Shown here: positions 18,225-27,010 of the stretch, piece by piece
How the letters are laid out: the number at the start of each line of letters is the position of its first letter
Position numbering within the stretch: position 1 is the stretch's first letter
NCBI GenBank assembly: GCA_963712815.1
Contig: CAVQJL010000008.1
Location: 868,001-932,000 of the forward strand
Direction of reading: 5' to 3'
Source: RPQJ01 sp963712815
GTDB taxonomy: Bacteria > Pseudomonadota > Gammaproteobacteria > Steroidobacterales > Steroidobacteraceae
DNA length: 64,000 nucleotides
Translations under genes and position numbers: made by a program
The notes under the pieces: model-generated
The model's input: only the letters and a program-made list of their open reading frames with translations
What the model was told of the DNA's origin: nothing
Database searches by the model: none

Positions 18225-18284
18225 ATATAGGCTGGAGCGATCTCCGCCGCACAATGTCACGAAGCGTTCAGGAGCCAGAGCCTT

Positions 18285-18623
18285 ATGAAGCTGATCAGCG
18301 CAATCATCAAACCATTCAAGCTGGACGACGTGCGTGCCGCGCTGTCGGAACTCGGCGTTTCCGGCATGACGGTGACGGAGGTCAAGGGCTTCGGGCGGCA
18401 GCGAGGCCACACCGAGCTGTATCGCGGCGCGGAATACGTCGTGGATTTCGTGCCGAAGACCCGCATCGAGGTCGCCGTCAAGGACGGGCTCGTGGACCAG
18501 GTGATCGAGGCCATCGTGGGTGCGGCCCGCACCGGCAAGGTGGGCGACGGCAAGATCTTCATCTCGGATCTGGAGCGCGCGATCCGCATCCGCACCGGCG
18601 AGGCGGACGACCAGGCACTCTGA
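18285..18623 (+). CDS. glnK: Nitrogen regulatory protein PII
   Basis: A 112-aa PII signal protein. The T-loop contains Tyr51 (YRGAEYVVDF), the uridylylation site. MKLISAIIKPFKLDDVR and the C-terminal GKIFISDLERAIRIRTGE are diagnostic. It senses ATP/ADP and 2-oxoglutarate and controls NtrB, GlnE or AmtB. Both GlnB and GlnK fit. GlnK is preferred because of the sigma-54-type promoter, but no amtB is adjacent (a 2Fe-2S protein gene follows). ATG at 18285 has an AGGAG site ten bases upstream. Confidence 0.95.
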   Translation: MKLISAIIKPFKLDDVRAALSELGVSGMTVTEVKGFGRQRGHTELYRGAEYVVDFVPKTRIEVAVKDGLVDQVIEAIVGAARTGKVGDGKIFISDLERAIRIRTGEADDQAL

Positions 18624-18649
18624 CGCCGGTCGGCGCGCGGCGTTACGAT

Positions 18650-18676
18650 CGCGGTCCCATTCCGCACGGGACCGCG
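18650..18676 (+). other. Hairpin between PII and thioredoxin-fold ferredoxin genes
   Basis: CGCGGTCCC (18650-18658) and GGGACCGCG (18668-18676) form a perfect 9-bp stem with a 9-nt loop. It ends six bases before the ATG at 18683 and has no U-tract. It could be a PII transcript end, a processing signal, or a structure limiting access to the downstream start, which lacks a clear Shine-Dalgarno sequence. Confidence 0.5.
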
Positions 18677-18682
18677 TGAACC

Positions 18683-19069
18683 ATGCCCGATCCACTGCAG
18701 GCGGCGGTTGCCAAGCTCCGGCTCGGCACACAATCCCGGCACGTGTTCCTGTGCGTCGGCGGCAAGTGCGCCTCGATCGAGCAGGGTCAGGCCAGCTGGG
18801 AACACCTCAAGCGGCGGCTGCGCGAGCTGGGGCTTCAGGACGCCGCGGGCGGCGTGCTGCGCACTAAGGCCGACTGCCTGCGCATCTGCGCGTCGGGGCC
18901 CGTCGCGGTGGTGTACCCGGACGGCACGTGGTACCGGGACTGCACACCCGCCAACCTCGACCGCATCATCGCCGAGCACCTCGTCGCCGGGCGGCCAGTC
19001 GAGGAACTCGTCATGTTTCAGGCGCCGCTGGGGCCCGAGGGGATGAAGGCGGGGGGCGGTTGCCTGTAG
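18683..19069 (+). CDS. Thioredoxin-fold [2Fe-2S] ferredoxin
   Basis: A 128-aa cytoplasmic electron carrier of the TRX-like ferredoxin family (as in the small NuoE-like ferredoxins). Four cysteines bind the cluster: C24 and C29 (LCVGGKC) and C65 and C69 (DCLRIC). VAVVYPDGTWYRDCTPANLDRIIAEHL matches the family C-terminal half. A final GGGCL adds a Cys near the end. The partner is unknown. It follows PII and lies 10 bases before a quinone oxidoreductase gene, so the latter two may be co-transcribed. Confidence 0.9.
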   Translation: MPDPLQAAVAKLRLGTQSRHVFLCVGGKCASIEQGQASWEHLKRRLRELGLQDAAGGVLRTKADCLRICASGPVAVVYPDGTWYRDCTPANLDRIIAEHLVAGRPVEELVMFQAPLGPEGMKAGGGCL

Positions 19070-19079
19070 GCTCTCCACC

Positions 19080-20054
19080 ATGCCCCACGCCATCCGCATC
19101 CACGCCCACGGCGGTCCCGAGGTCCTGCGTTGGGAGGCGGTCGCCGCCTCGTTGCCGGGCCGCGGCGAGGTCCTGATCCGCCAGACGGCGATCGGCCTCA
19201 ATTTCATCGACGTCTACGAGCGGACCGGGCTCTACCCGGGCGCGCTGCCGAGCGGTTTGGGTCGCGAAGGCGCCGGCGTTGTCGAGGCCGTCGGGTCCCG
19301 GGTGCGCGGCCTGGCTGTGGGGGACCGCGTCGCCTATGCCTCGAACCAGCCGGGCGCGTACGCGCAGGAATGGACGATGCCGGCCGACCGGGTCGTGAAG
19401 ATCCCGGAGGGCGTCAGCGACCGGCTCGCAGCGGCGGCGATGCTCAAGGGCCTCACCGCGTGGTTCCTGTTGCGCCGGACGCACCGGGTGGCGCGCGGCC
19501 AGACCGTGGTGGTGCACGCGGCCGCGGGCGGAGTCGGACTCATCCTGTCGCAGTGGGCCCGGCACCTCGGGGCCACCGTGATCGGCGTGGTCGGCAGCGA
19601 CGCCAAGGCCGCCGTCGCGCTCGCGCACGGCTGCCACGAGGCACTCGTCCTGGGCCGCGACGACCTGCCGGAGCGCGTGCGCTCGCTTACGGCCGGACAG
19701 GGCGCCCACGTCGTATACGACTCGGTCGGCAAGGACACTTTCGCCGTTTCGCTCGACAGCCTGCGGCCGCTCGGCATGATGGTGAGCTACGGCAACGCGT
19801 CGGGCCCGGTACCGCCGATTGCGCCGCTCGAGCTCGCGCGCCGCGGCTCGCTGTTCCTGACGCGGCCGACGCTGTTCCACTACGTGGCGCGGCGAGCCGA
19901 GCTCGAGCGTGGCGCGCGCGAGCTGTTCGACGTCATCGGCCGGGGGGCCGTGCGCATCGAGATCGGCCAGAGCTACGCGCTGCAGGACGTCGCCGCGGCG
20001 CATCGCGATCTCGAGGGGCGGCGCACCATCGGCTCCACAGTGCTGATCCCCTAG
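19080..20054 (+). CDS. qorA: Zinc-free quinone oxidoreductase (NADPH, MDR family)
   Basis: A 324-aa medium-chain dehydrogenase/reductase. The family block GLNFIDVYERTGLYPGALP and the NADPH-binding HAAAGGVGLILSQWARHLGATVIG are very close to E. coli QorA. The structural and catalytic zinc ligands are absent, as expected. It reduces quinones using NADPH, probably one electron at a time. ATG at 19080 has no strong ribosome site. It is followed 11 bases later by a beta-barrel protein gene. Confidence 0.93.
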   Translation: MPHAIRIHAHGGPEVLRWEAVAASLPGRGEVLIRQTAIGLNFIDVYERTGLYPGALPSGLGREGAGVVEAVGSRVRGLAVGDRVAYASNQPGAYAQEWTMPADRVVKIPEGVSDRLAAAAMLKGLTAWFLLRRTHRVARGQTVVVHAAAGGVGLILSQWARHLGATVIGVVGSDAKAAVALAHGCHEALVLGRDDLPERVRSLTAGQGAHVVYDSVGKDTFAVSLDSLRPLGMMVSYGNASGPVPPIAPLELARRGSLFLTRPTLFHYVARRAELERGARELFDVIGRGAVRIEIGQSYALQDVAAAHRDLEGRRTIGSTVLIP

Positions 20055-20065
20055 CCGGCCTGCCT

Positions 20066-21700
20066 TTGCCCACCAATCCATGCAAGGTCTGCGGCGCCGC
20101 ACTGGGCACCTGGCTGCTGCTCGCTTCGGTGCCTCCCGCGGCCGGGGAAGTGATTCCCTCCCCTGAGGAACTCGAGGCCGCCGGGGCCGTCATCGGCACG
20201 GTGAAAATCGTCGTCGGCGATGTCTTCGACACCAGCGCGGAGGGCGAGGGCGGCTGGCTGTACCGGACGGCGAACCGCCTGCACATCCAGACCCGGCCGT
20301 CGGTGATCCGCGGCCAGTTGCTGTTCGACGAGGGCGACGCGTACGACCACCGCCTGGTGCAAGAGACCGAGCGGAACCTGCGCGCCAAGGACTACCTCTA
20401 CGATGCCGTGATCGTGCCGATCGCCTTCGATGGCCACGCCGTGGACCTCGAGGTCCGCACGCGCGACGTGTGGACGCTGAACCCCGGTGTCAGCTTCAGC
20501 CGCAAGGGCGGCGAGAACACCTTCGGGGTCCAGCTGCAGGAGGACAACCTGCTCGGCACCGGGCAGCGCATCGGCATCGAGTGGGACGACAACGTCGACC
20601 GCCAGTCGCTCTCGGTGAGCTTCTTCGACCCGCACTTCCGGCACAGCTTTACGCAGCTCGGACTGGCATACGCCGACGCCGACGACGGCAGCACCAAGCT
20701 GCTGCAGCTCAAACGCCCGTTCTACGCGCTCGACGTTCGACGCGCGGGCGGCATCTACCTGCTCGACAACGAGCGCAACGACGCCCGCTACGCGCTCGGC
20801 AAGAACGTCGGCGAGTTCGGGCACGTCGAGGAGTACTACGAGGCGCATGTGGGCTGGTCGCGCGGACTGCGGGGCCGCTGGGTGCGGCGCTGGACCGCCG
20901 GCGCAACATACGACCGCGACCAATTCGCACCCGACCCCGTCGAGCCGCTCGGCGGTCCGCTGCCGGAAGACCGCGAGCTCGTCTATCCGTGGGTGGGTTT
21001 CGAGCTGGTCGAGGACGGATTCGAGGAGCGCGTCAACCAGGACCAGATCCGCCGCACCGAGGACGTGCTGGTCGGACTGCGCGCCTCGGCCCGGCTCGGC
21101 TACGCGGCCGAGGCGCTCGGCTCGGACCGCAATGCGCTGGTCGCGAGCGCCCACGCGCAGGACGGCACCGACCTCGGGGAGCGGCAGTCGGTGTTCGGGT
21201 CGATCTCGGCGTCCGGGCGGCTCGAGAGCGGCGAACTCGTCAACGGCCTGCTCGCTGCGGAGGGCCGCTACTACCTGTCGACTTCCCGCAGCAGCAAGTT
21301 CTACGCTGCCATCTCCGGCGCGGTCGCCGAGCAGCTCGACGCCGAATTGCAGCTGCTGCTGGGCGGCGACAACGGGCTGCGCGGTTACCCGCTGCGCTAC
21401 CAGGCCGGCACCGCCCGCGCCCTCTTCACGGTGGAGCAGCGCTACTACACCAAGTGGTATCCGTTCCGCCTGTTCCACGTGGGCGCTGCCGCCTTTTTCG
21501 ACATGGGCCGCACCTGGGGGCGCGACGTGACCGGCCTCGAAAGCTCAGGGCTGCTCAAGGACGTCGGGGTGGGGCTGAGACTCGGCTCGAGCCGCTCGTC
21601 CTTCGGGAACGTCGTGCACATCGACCTCGCCTTCCCGCTAGACGGCGACGACGACATCGATTCGGTTCAGCTGCTGGTGACGACCAAGGGCAGCTTCTGA
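20066..21700 (+). CDS. BamA/TamA-like POTRA plus beta-barrel outer-membrane protein (TTG start)
   Basis: No in-frame ATG precedes the mature domain. TTG at 20066 gives a signal peptide, MPTNPCKVCGAALGTWLLLA up to about SVPPAAG. One POTRA-like repeat (about 30-125) follows, containing HIQTRPSVIRGQLLFDEGDAYD, ERNLRAKDYLYDAVI and VRTRDVWTLNPG. A C-terminal barrel (about 140-544) has the surface-antigen motif GGDNGLRGYPLRYQAGTARA and a terminal Phe for Bam recognition. The total is 544 aa. With one POTRA it is not BamA itself; lipid, polysaccharide or autotransporter-linked export are all possible. The ATG at 20080 is out of frame. Confidence 0.83.
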   Translation: MPTNPCKVCGAALGTWLLLASVPPAAGEVIPSPEELEAAGAVIGTVKIVVGDVFDTSAEGEGGWLYRTANRLHIQTRPSVIRGQLLFDEGDAYDHRLVQETERNLRAKDYLYDAVIVPIAFDGHAVDLEVRTRDVWTLNPGVSFSRKGGENTFGVQLQEDNLLGTGQRIGIEWDDNVDRQSLSVSFFDPHFRHSFTQLGLAYADADDGSTKLLQLKRPFYALDVRRAGGIYLLDNERNDARYALGKNVGEFGHVEEYYEAHVGWSRGLRGRWVRRWTAGATYDRDQFAPDPVEPLGGPLPEDRELVYPWVGFELVEDGFEERVNQDQIRRTEDVLVGLRASARLGYAAEALGSDRNALVASAHAQDGTDLGERQSVFGSISASGRLESGELVNGLLAAEGRYYLSTSRSSKFYAAISGAVAEQLDAELQLLLGGDNGLRGYPLRYQAGTARALFTVEQRYYTKWYPFRLFHVGAAAFFDMGRTWGRDVTGLESSGLLKDVGVGLRLGSSRSSFGNVVHIDLAFPLDGDDDIDSVQLLVTTKGSF

Positions 21701-21723
21701 GCCGGGCGCCGGGCCAGGCCGAG

Positions 21724-23346
21724 TCAGATCCCGAAGGCCTTCAGCACCGCGTCCGCCACGCCCTCGAGTCCGCGACCGCCGAGGCCGGTCCGCCGTCCCG
21801 TCCCGGGCAGTTCCTCGTACACGAACCAGCCCGGTCCGCCCGCGAACAGGTCGTTGAACAGCTCCTCCTTGCCGCGCAGGTAGGACACGAAAGTCTCGCA
21901 GCGCGTATTGCGGTAGTCGAGGTTGGCGCTGAAACCGAGCGTCGCCGACTGGTTGATCAGGCGCGGCCGTCCGGGCTCCGGCTGCTCGGCGCGCACGCCG
22001 CGGCAGCCCTTCAGGATCAGGCGGCAGGGGCCGTGGAACACGAGATAGCGCAGCTGCAGCGTGAGCCAGGCGTGCAGGCTGCCCAGGCGCCAGTGTCGCG
22101 TGATCCGGACCGGCACGCCGACGGGCTTCACGACGCCCGCCAGCGAGCGCGGCTGGACGACCATTGCCGCGCCGGCCGGCAGCTCGATGAGGCCAATCTC
22201 GCCGAGCGGATCGTTCTGCGAGGAGACGACGACACGCGTCGGTTCGGCACCCTCCGGACGGATCCGGGTCAGCGCGAACAGGCCGGCGGCGAGGCTGCTC
22301 AGCGGCAGGCGGGCATTCAGGAACCACTGAGTCCGCTTGCGGGCGGGCAGGCTGCTGCTCTGCACGAAGTCGGGATGCACCAGGATCTCCTCGCCGGGAG
22401 CGACCTCGACCGACAGCGAGACCGCCGACCGCAGCGGCGGCGGAATCTCGTGCGCCTGGTCGTCGGGCAGGATCCGGATCGGCCTGAGCGCCTGCGCGAG
22501 CGGCGCCAGCACGAAATAGAAGAACGCCTTGACGAGCACGGGAGCGAGCATGACGCCCGCCAGGATCCACAGCGCCGTGGGCAACTGCGCATGGACCGCG
22601 GCGAGCAGCTTCTCCCGCGGCTCCTCCGCGAGCCGCTCGCGCTGTGCCGCGACCACGGCCTCCATGGCTTCGACCTCGCGCTGCTTCCCGGCACGCTCGT
22701 CGCGCAACGCCCGGAGTCCTTCGGGCACCGCCTCGAGTTGCGCAGCGATCTCGCGCGAGCGACGGGTCTTCTCGGCTTCCAGCGGTTCGGCCGGCGAGTG
22801 CCGGAAGCGCGGCGCCAGCTGGTCGCGCGCGCCCTCCCAGGTCCTCGCCACGCCATCGAGTGCCAGGAAGGCGGCGCGGGCGCGCTCCCTCTGGGCGATC
22901 TTCTCCTGCGCGAACAGCCAGTCCCACCACGCTGAGGCCTGCTCCAGCGCGTCGAGCCGGGCCTTGGCGACGTCGGCCCGCTGCCGTGCCTCGCGCGCCT
23001 GCCGCTCGACGTCGGCGAACTTCCCGAGCGCCACGCCCCACTCGCGTTCCGCGCGCTCGATGCGCTCGTCGAGGCCGTGCAGCTCGTCCTCGAGCTGCCT
23101 GCGCAGGATGTCGCGGCGCGCATTCCAGCCGGCCTCCGCGCGCGCGACGTCCTCGTCGATCCGGGCGATCGCCGAGCGCAGCGCCTCGACCGCGGAGGCC
23201 TGCGTCTCGAGTTCGGCACGGGCCTGCTCGCGCCGCGTCCACTCGCTGCCGAGCCAGGACATCACGAGCAGGATTGCAAGGATGACGACCAGCCACCGCA
23301 GTTTCTGCAGCAGCCACCGAAGCGAATTTCCGAGCAGGCTGGACAT
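21724..23346 (-). CDS. Membrane-anchored coiled-coil protein, function unknown
   Basis: A 540-aa protein starting MSSLLGNSLRWLLQKLRWLV. One helix at about 18-33 is followed by a long heptad-rich coiled coil (about 35-255) rich in Glu/Arg/Ala. A second hydrophobic segment (about 262-290, LWILAGVMLAPVLVKAFFYFVL) follows. A beta-rich C-terminal domain contains VSLSVEVAPGEEILVHPDFVQ and a late FLRGKEELF-like stretch, near the end GPGWFVYEELPG. I do not recognise the family. The topology suggests a coiled coil between two membrane anchors, with the C-terminal domain on the other side. It is convergent with the outer-membrane protein gene. Confidence 0.85.
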   Translation of the reverse strand: MSSLLGNSLRWLLQKLRWLVVILAILLVMSWLGSEWTRREQARAELETQASAVEALRSAIARIDEDVARAEAGWNARRDILRRQLEDELHGLDERIERAEREWGVALGKFADVERQAREARQRADVAKARLDALEQASAWWDWLFAQEKIAQRERARAAFLALDGVARTWEGARDQLAPRFRHSPAEPLEAEKTRRSREIAAQLEAVPEGLRALRDERAGKQREVEAMEAVVAAQRERLAEEPREKLLAAVHAQLPTALWILAGVMLAPVLVKAFFYFVLAPLAQALRPIRILPDDQAHEIPPPLRSAVSLSVEVAPGEEILVHPDFVQSSSLPARKRTQWFLNARLPLSSLAAGLFALTRIRPEGAEPTRVVVSSQNDPLGEIGLIELPAGAAMVVQPRSLAGVVKPVGVPVRITRHWRLGSLHAWLTLQLRYLVFHGPCRLILKGCRGVRAEQPEPGRPRLINQSATLGFSANLDYRNTRCETFVSYLRGKEELFNDLFAGGPGWFVYEELPGTGRRTGLGGRGLEGVADAVLKAFGI

Positions 23347-23399
23347 GGCGCCGCATTGTCCCGCAGGCGACGGCGGTCGTGTGGACCGCCGCGCCCCGG

Positions 23400-23900
23400 T
23401 CAGTGCTCGACGGCGATGCGATCGAGCAGCAGTTCGAACGGCCCGGCCTGCTTGTCGCTGACCATCAGGCCCAGTGCACGCACGCGGGCGGGATCGAGCG
23501 GCGCCACGCCCGAAAGCGTGCGGCCTCGGAACGTCGGCACGAACGACGCGATCGGCAGGCGAACCTCGGTCCACTCACCGGCGGGCGGGGCGAAGCGCGC
23601 CTGGTACTGGATGCCGTCGAAGCCGTCGCCGGTGCGCAGCGTCAACTTGTAGGTGCGGCCGTCGCCACGGACCCTCAGGACGAAGGCCCTGGCGCCGGCG
23701 GTGTCCCAGTCGCGCGGCGCCGTGCGCACGGAGGCGAAGCCGCCGCCGTTCTCGAGCGACACCTGCCCGCTGAAACGCGCGATGCCCGGCCCAGACAGAT
23801 CGAAGCCGCTGCGCGAGATGCCGCCCATCACGACGTCGTCCACGGCGGACCAGGCCGCGACCTCGGCCGCATCGTCGAAATCGAGCAGTATCGTTGTCAT
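23400..23900 (-). CDS. CIA30 family protein
   Basis: A 166-aa protein with the CIA30/NDUFAF1-type jelly-roll carbohydrate-binding-like fold. Visible motifs are WSAVDDVVMGGISRSGF, FSGQVSLENGGGFASVR, RVRGDGRTYKLTLR, FDGIQYQARFAPPAGEW and RALGLMVSDKQAGPFELLLDRI. In mitochondria the family aids complex I assembly; bacterial members are widespread and their role is not settled. ATG at 23900 lies 17 bases after the alcohol dehydrogenase stop, so it is probably co-transcribed. Confidence 0.9.
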   Translation of the reverse strand: MTTILLDFDDAAEVAAWSAVDDVVMGGISRSGFDLSGPGIARFSGQVSLENGGGFASVRTAPRDWDTAGARAFVLRVRGDGRTYKLTLRTGDGFDGIQYQARFAPPAGEWTEVRLPIASFVPTFRGRTLSGVAPLDPARVRALGLMVSDKQAGPFELLLDRIAVEH

Positions 23901-23917
23901 GAGCAGCGCCAGGAGAC

Positions 23918-25045
23918 TCAATCGATTTCCACGACCTGGCGGATGGACTCGCCGGCCGCGAGGCGGTCGAAGGCAGCATTGATGTCTTCGAGGCGCAGCC
24001 GCTCGCTCAGGAGACGGTCCACCGGCAGGCGACCCGCCCGATACCACTCGATGTAGCGCGGGATGTCGCGCGCGGGTACGCAGCTGCCGAGGTAGCTGCC
24101 CTTGAGCGTGCGCTCCTCGGCCACGAGGCCGAGGTGCTGCAGGCTGAACTGTTGCTGCGGGTGCGACAGCCCGGCGCTCGCCGTCGTCCCACCGCGGGCC
24201 GTGATGCGGTAGGCGAGCTCGAGGGCGCGCGCCGAGCCTGCCATCTCGAAGCCAAAGGCCACGCCGCCCCCGGTGATCTCGCGGACCTGGTCGGCGGCAT
24301 CGGGGCTTGCGGCGTTCACGGTGGCGGTCGCGCCGAGCTCGCGAGCCACTGCGAGCTTGCGCTCGTTCATGTCGATCGCGACCAGGTGCCGGGCCTCGAG
24401 CATGCGCGCGGCGAGTAGTGCAGCCAGGCCGACGCCGCCGAGGCCGACTACCGCGGCCGAGGCGCCCCTGGGCATCGCCGCCGTGTTGACCACGGCGCCG
24501 ACGCCCGTAATCACGGCACAGCCGAACAGCGCCGCCTCGGCGAAGGGCAGGTCCGGGGGCACGCGCACCAGCGAGTTCGCGGCGATCACGGCGTGCTGCG
24601 CGAAGCCCGAGACGCCGAGGTGGTGGTGCATCTCGCCGCAGGTGTCGTGCAGGCGGCGCTCGCCGCCGAGCAGCGTGCCGGCCGAGTTGGCCTTGAAGCC
24701 GGGCTCGCAGAGCGCCGGCCGGCCGGTGGCGCAGGGCGTGCAGTGGCCGCAGCTCGGCACGAACGCCGCCACGACGTGATCTCCAGGCGCGAGCCCCGTG
24801 ACGTCGGGGCCGATCGTCTCGACGACGCCCGCCGCCTCGTGGCCGAGCACCATCGGCATCGGCCGAGGCCGGTTGCCGTCGATGACCGAGAGGTCGGAGT
24901 GGCATAGCCCGGCGGCGCGGATGTGCACCAGCACCTCCCCCGGCCCCGGCGGGTCGAGTTCCACCTGGTCGATGGTGAGCGGCCGCGACTCCGCGTAGGG
25001 CGCGGGTCGGCCGATCTCCCTCAGGACCGCGGCACGTACTTTCAT
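23918..25045 (-). CDS. Zinc-dependent alcohol dehydrogenase (class III-like MDR)
   Basis: A 375-aa MDR enzyme. The catalytic zinc ligands are Cys in AGLCHSD, His in LGHEAAG and Cys in LFGCAVITG. The structural zinc site is CGHCTPCATGRPALC. The NAD motif is GLGGVGLAA. The GCAVITGVGAVVNTA segment resembles class III and benzyl/aryl-alcohol enzymes. Oxidises an alcohol with NAD+; the substrate is undetermined. It lies between fadD and the CIA30 gene on the same strand; a hairpin separates it from fadD. Confidence 0.92.
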   Translation of the reverse strand: MKVRAAVLREIGRPAPYAESRPLTIDQVELDPPGPGEVLVHIRAAGLCHSDLSVIDGNRPRPMPMVLGHEAAGVVETIGPDVTGLAPGDHVVAAFVPSCGHCTPCATGRPALCEPGFKANSAGTLLGGERRLHDTCGEMHHHLGVSGFAQHAVIAANSLVRVPPDLPFAEAALFGCAVITGVGAVVNTAAMPRGASAAVVGLGGVGLAALLAARMLEARHLVAIDMNERKLAVARELGATATVNAASPDAADQVREITGGGVAFGFEMAGSARALELAYRITARGGTTASAGLSHPQQQFSLQHLGLVAEERTLKGSYLGSCVPARDIPRYIEWYRAGRLPVDRLLSERLRLEDINAAFDRLAAGESIRQVVEID

Positions 25046-25094
25046 CCGTATGAGGATACCGTGCGGGACCGCGGTGTGCAGTCGGCCGCCAGCC

Positions 25095-25115
25095 GGGGCC
25101 CGTGTGAGGGGCCCC
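25095..25115 (-). terminator. Hairpin downstream of fadD
   Basis: GGGGCCC (25095-25101) pairs with GGGCCCC (25109-25115) across a 7-base loop, in the gap between the fadD stop and the next minus-strand gene. There is no U-tract, so it may act only weakly or as an mRNA-stabilising end. Confidence 0.45.
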
Positions 25116-25127
25116 CGTTGGCCGCAG

Positions 25128-26834
25128 CTACGCCGTCTTCGCCGCCTCGTCCGGCCGTGTCTCCCTGAGCGCCCGGCGCAGCATCTTGCCGACGTTGGTC
25201 TTCGGCAGCTGGTCGCGGAACTCGATGAACCTCGGCTTCTTGTAGGCCGTGAGCTGCTGCCGGCAGTACTCCATGAGGGCGGTTTCCGTCAGGGCCGGGT
25301 CCTTGCGCACGACGAACAGCTTGACCGCCTCGCCCGAGCGCTCGTCCGGCACGCCAACCGCCGCGCACTCGAGCACGCCCGGGTGCCCGCTCACGACGGA
25401 CTCGATCTCGTTCGGGTACACGTTGAATCCCGAAACGATGATCATGTCCTTCTTGCGATCGACGATGCGGGTGTGGCCACGCTCGTCCATGGTGCCGATG
25501 TCGCCCGACCGCAGGTAGCCGTCGGCCGTCATGACCTTCGCGGTCTCGTCCGGCCGCCGCCAGTAGCCGGCCATCACCTGCGGCCCGCGGATACCGATCT
25601 CGCCGGGCTGGCCGAGAGGCAGGGGCCGCCCGTCGTCGTCGAGGATCGCGATCTCGGTGCTCGGCAACGGCAGTCCGATGCTGCCGTGCCACTCGCGGGC
25701 CAGGATCGGATTGCAGGTCGCCGCGGGCGAGGTCTCGGTGAGCCCGTAGGCCTCGACGACCGGGCAGCCGGTGAGCGCGAGCCACTTGTCGGCCACGGAC
25801 TTGTGCACGGCCATGCCGGCGCCGATGGTGATACGCAGGTTCGAGAAGTCGAGCTTGCGGAATTCCGCGTCCTCCGCGAGCGCATTCAGCAACGTGTTGA
25901 CCGCGGGCAGCACGTGGAACGGGTGACGGCGCACGTCCCGGACCATCTGCGGAATGTCGCGCGGATTGGCGATCAGCACGTTGACCCCGCCGAGCCGGAT
26001 GCCGAACAGGCAGTTGGCCACCAGCGCGAACGCGTGATAGAGCGGCAAGGCGCACACGAAGACGAACTGCCCGGGCACGGTCCCGCGACTCGTGTCGTGC
26101 AGCGCCGGCTCGAACCACGCCTCGCACTGCAGGAGGTTGGCGATGAGGTTGCGGTGCAGCAGCACGGCGCCCTTCGCGATGCCCGTCGTGCCGCCGGTGT
26201 ACTGGAGCAGGGCGATGTCGTCCGGGCCCGGGTCGACCGGCTCGAGCGAGCGCGCCATGCCCTGCTCGAGCACGTCGTGGAAGCGCAGGTGGCCGGGCAG
26301 CGCATACGGCTGCACCATGTGCTTGACGTGCCGCACGGCGAAGTTCACGACGACGCCCTTCGGGAAGCCGAGCAGCTCGCCGATGGAGGTCACGATAACG
26401 TGCCTGATCGAGGTTCGGCCGATGACCTTCTGCAGCGTGGCCGCGAAGTTCTCCAGGATCACGATTGCCTCGGCGCCCGAGTCCTTCATCTGGTGCTCGA
26501 GCTCGCGCGGCGTGTAGAGCGGGTTGACGTTGACGACCGTGTAGCCGGCGCGCAGCGCCCCGGCGAGCGCCACCGGGTACTGCAGGATGTTCGGCATCAT
26601 GATCGCGACGCGGGCGCCGCGCGGCAGCCCGGTCGACTGCAGCCAGGCGCCGAACGCGGCCGACTGCCTGTCGAGCTCGCCGTAGGTCAGCGCGTGGTCC
26701 ATGAAGACGAAGGCATCGCGCTCCGCATACTTGCGGAACGAGTCCTCCAGCAGTTCGGGAAGCGAGCGGTACCGGGCGACGTCCACGTCCGCGGGTACGC
26801 CCGGCGGATAGTGCTTCAGCCAGAAGCGTTCCAT
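25128..26834 (-). CDS. fadD: Long-chain fatty acid-CoA ligase
   Basis: A 568-aa ANL-superfamily adenylating enzyme that activates fatty acids with ATP and CoA for beta-oxidation. The P-loop YTGGTTGIAKGAVLLH, the A5 motif EAYGLTETSPAATCNP, and GYLRSGDIG, DRKKDMIIVSGFNVYPNEIE (hinge Asp) and LPKTNVGKMLRR (catalytic Lys) are all intact. The N-terminal ERFWLKHYPPGVPADVD is typical of proteobacterial FadD. ATG at 26834 is supported by the family N-terminus. It could also feed CoA thioesters to PHA synthesis; that is inference. Confidence 0.96.
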   Translation of the reverse strand: MERFWLKHYPPGVPADVDVARYRSLPELLEDSFRKYAERDAFVFMDHALTYGELDRQSAAFGAWLQSTGLPRGARVAIMMPNILQYPVALAGALRAGYTVVNVNPLYTPRELEHQMKDSGAEAIVILENFAATLQKVIGRTSIRHVIVTSIGELLGFPKGVVVNFAVRHVKHMVQPYALPGHLRFHDVLEQGMARSLEPVDPGPDDIALLQYTGGTTGIAKGAVLLHRNLIANLLQCEAWFEPALHDTSRGTVPGQFVFVCALPLYHAFALVANCLFGIRLGGVNVLIANPRDIPQMVRDVRRHPFHVLPAVNTLLNALAEDAEFRKLDFSNLRITIGAGMAVHKSVADKWLALTGCPVVEAYGLTETSPAATCNPILAREWHGSIGLPLPSTEIAILDDDGRPLPLGQPGEIGIRGPQVMAGYWRRPDETAKVMTADGYLRSGDIGTMDERGHTRIVDRKKDMIIVSGFNVYPNEIESVVSGHPGVLECAAVGVPDERSGEAVKLFVVRKDPALTETALMEYCRQQLTAYKKPRFIEFRDQLPKTNVGKMLRRALRETRPDEAAKTA

Positions 26835-27010
26835 CGTGTCCCCCTATGTTCCGACCGGATGAATGCTGAACTCGAGGGGGGTCGGGCAAGACGCCCGGCT
26901 CCATGTGACCAGCTTGCGACTCGGCATCCGCCACATCAATTCGTCATTCGAAGAAAAGGCGCGCGAAGCGTGAGATGCATTGCAGCAATCGCGCCGCTAC
27001 AGTGCCCGCC

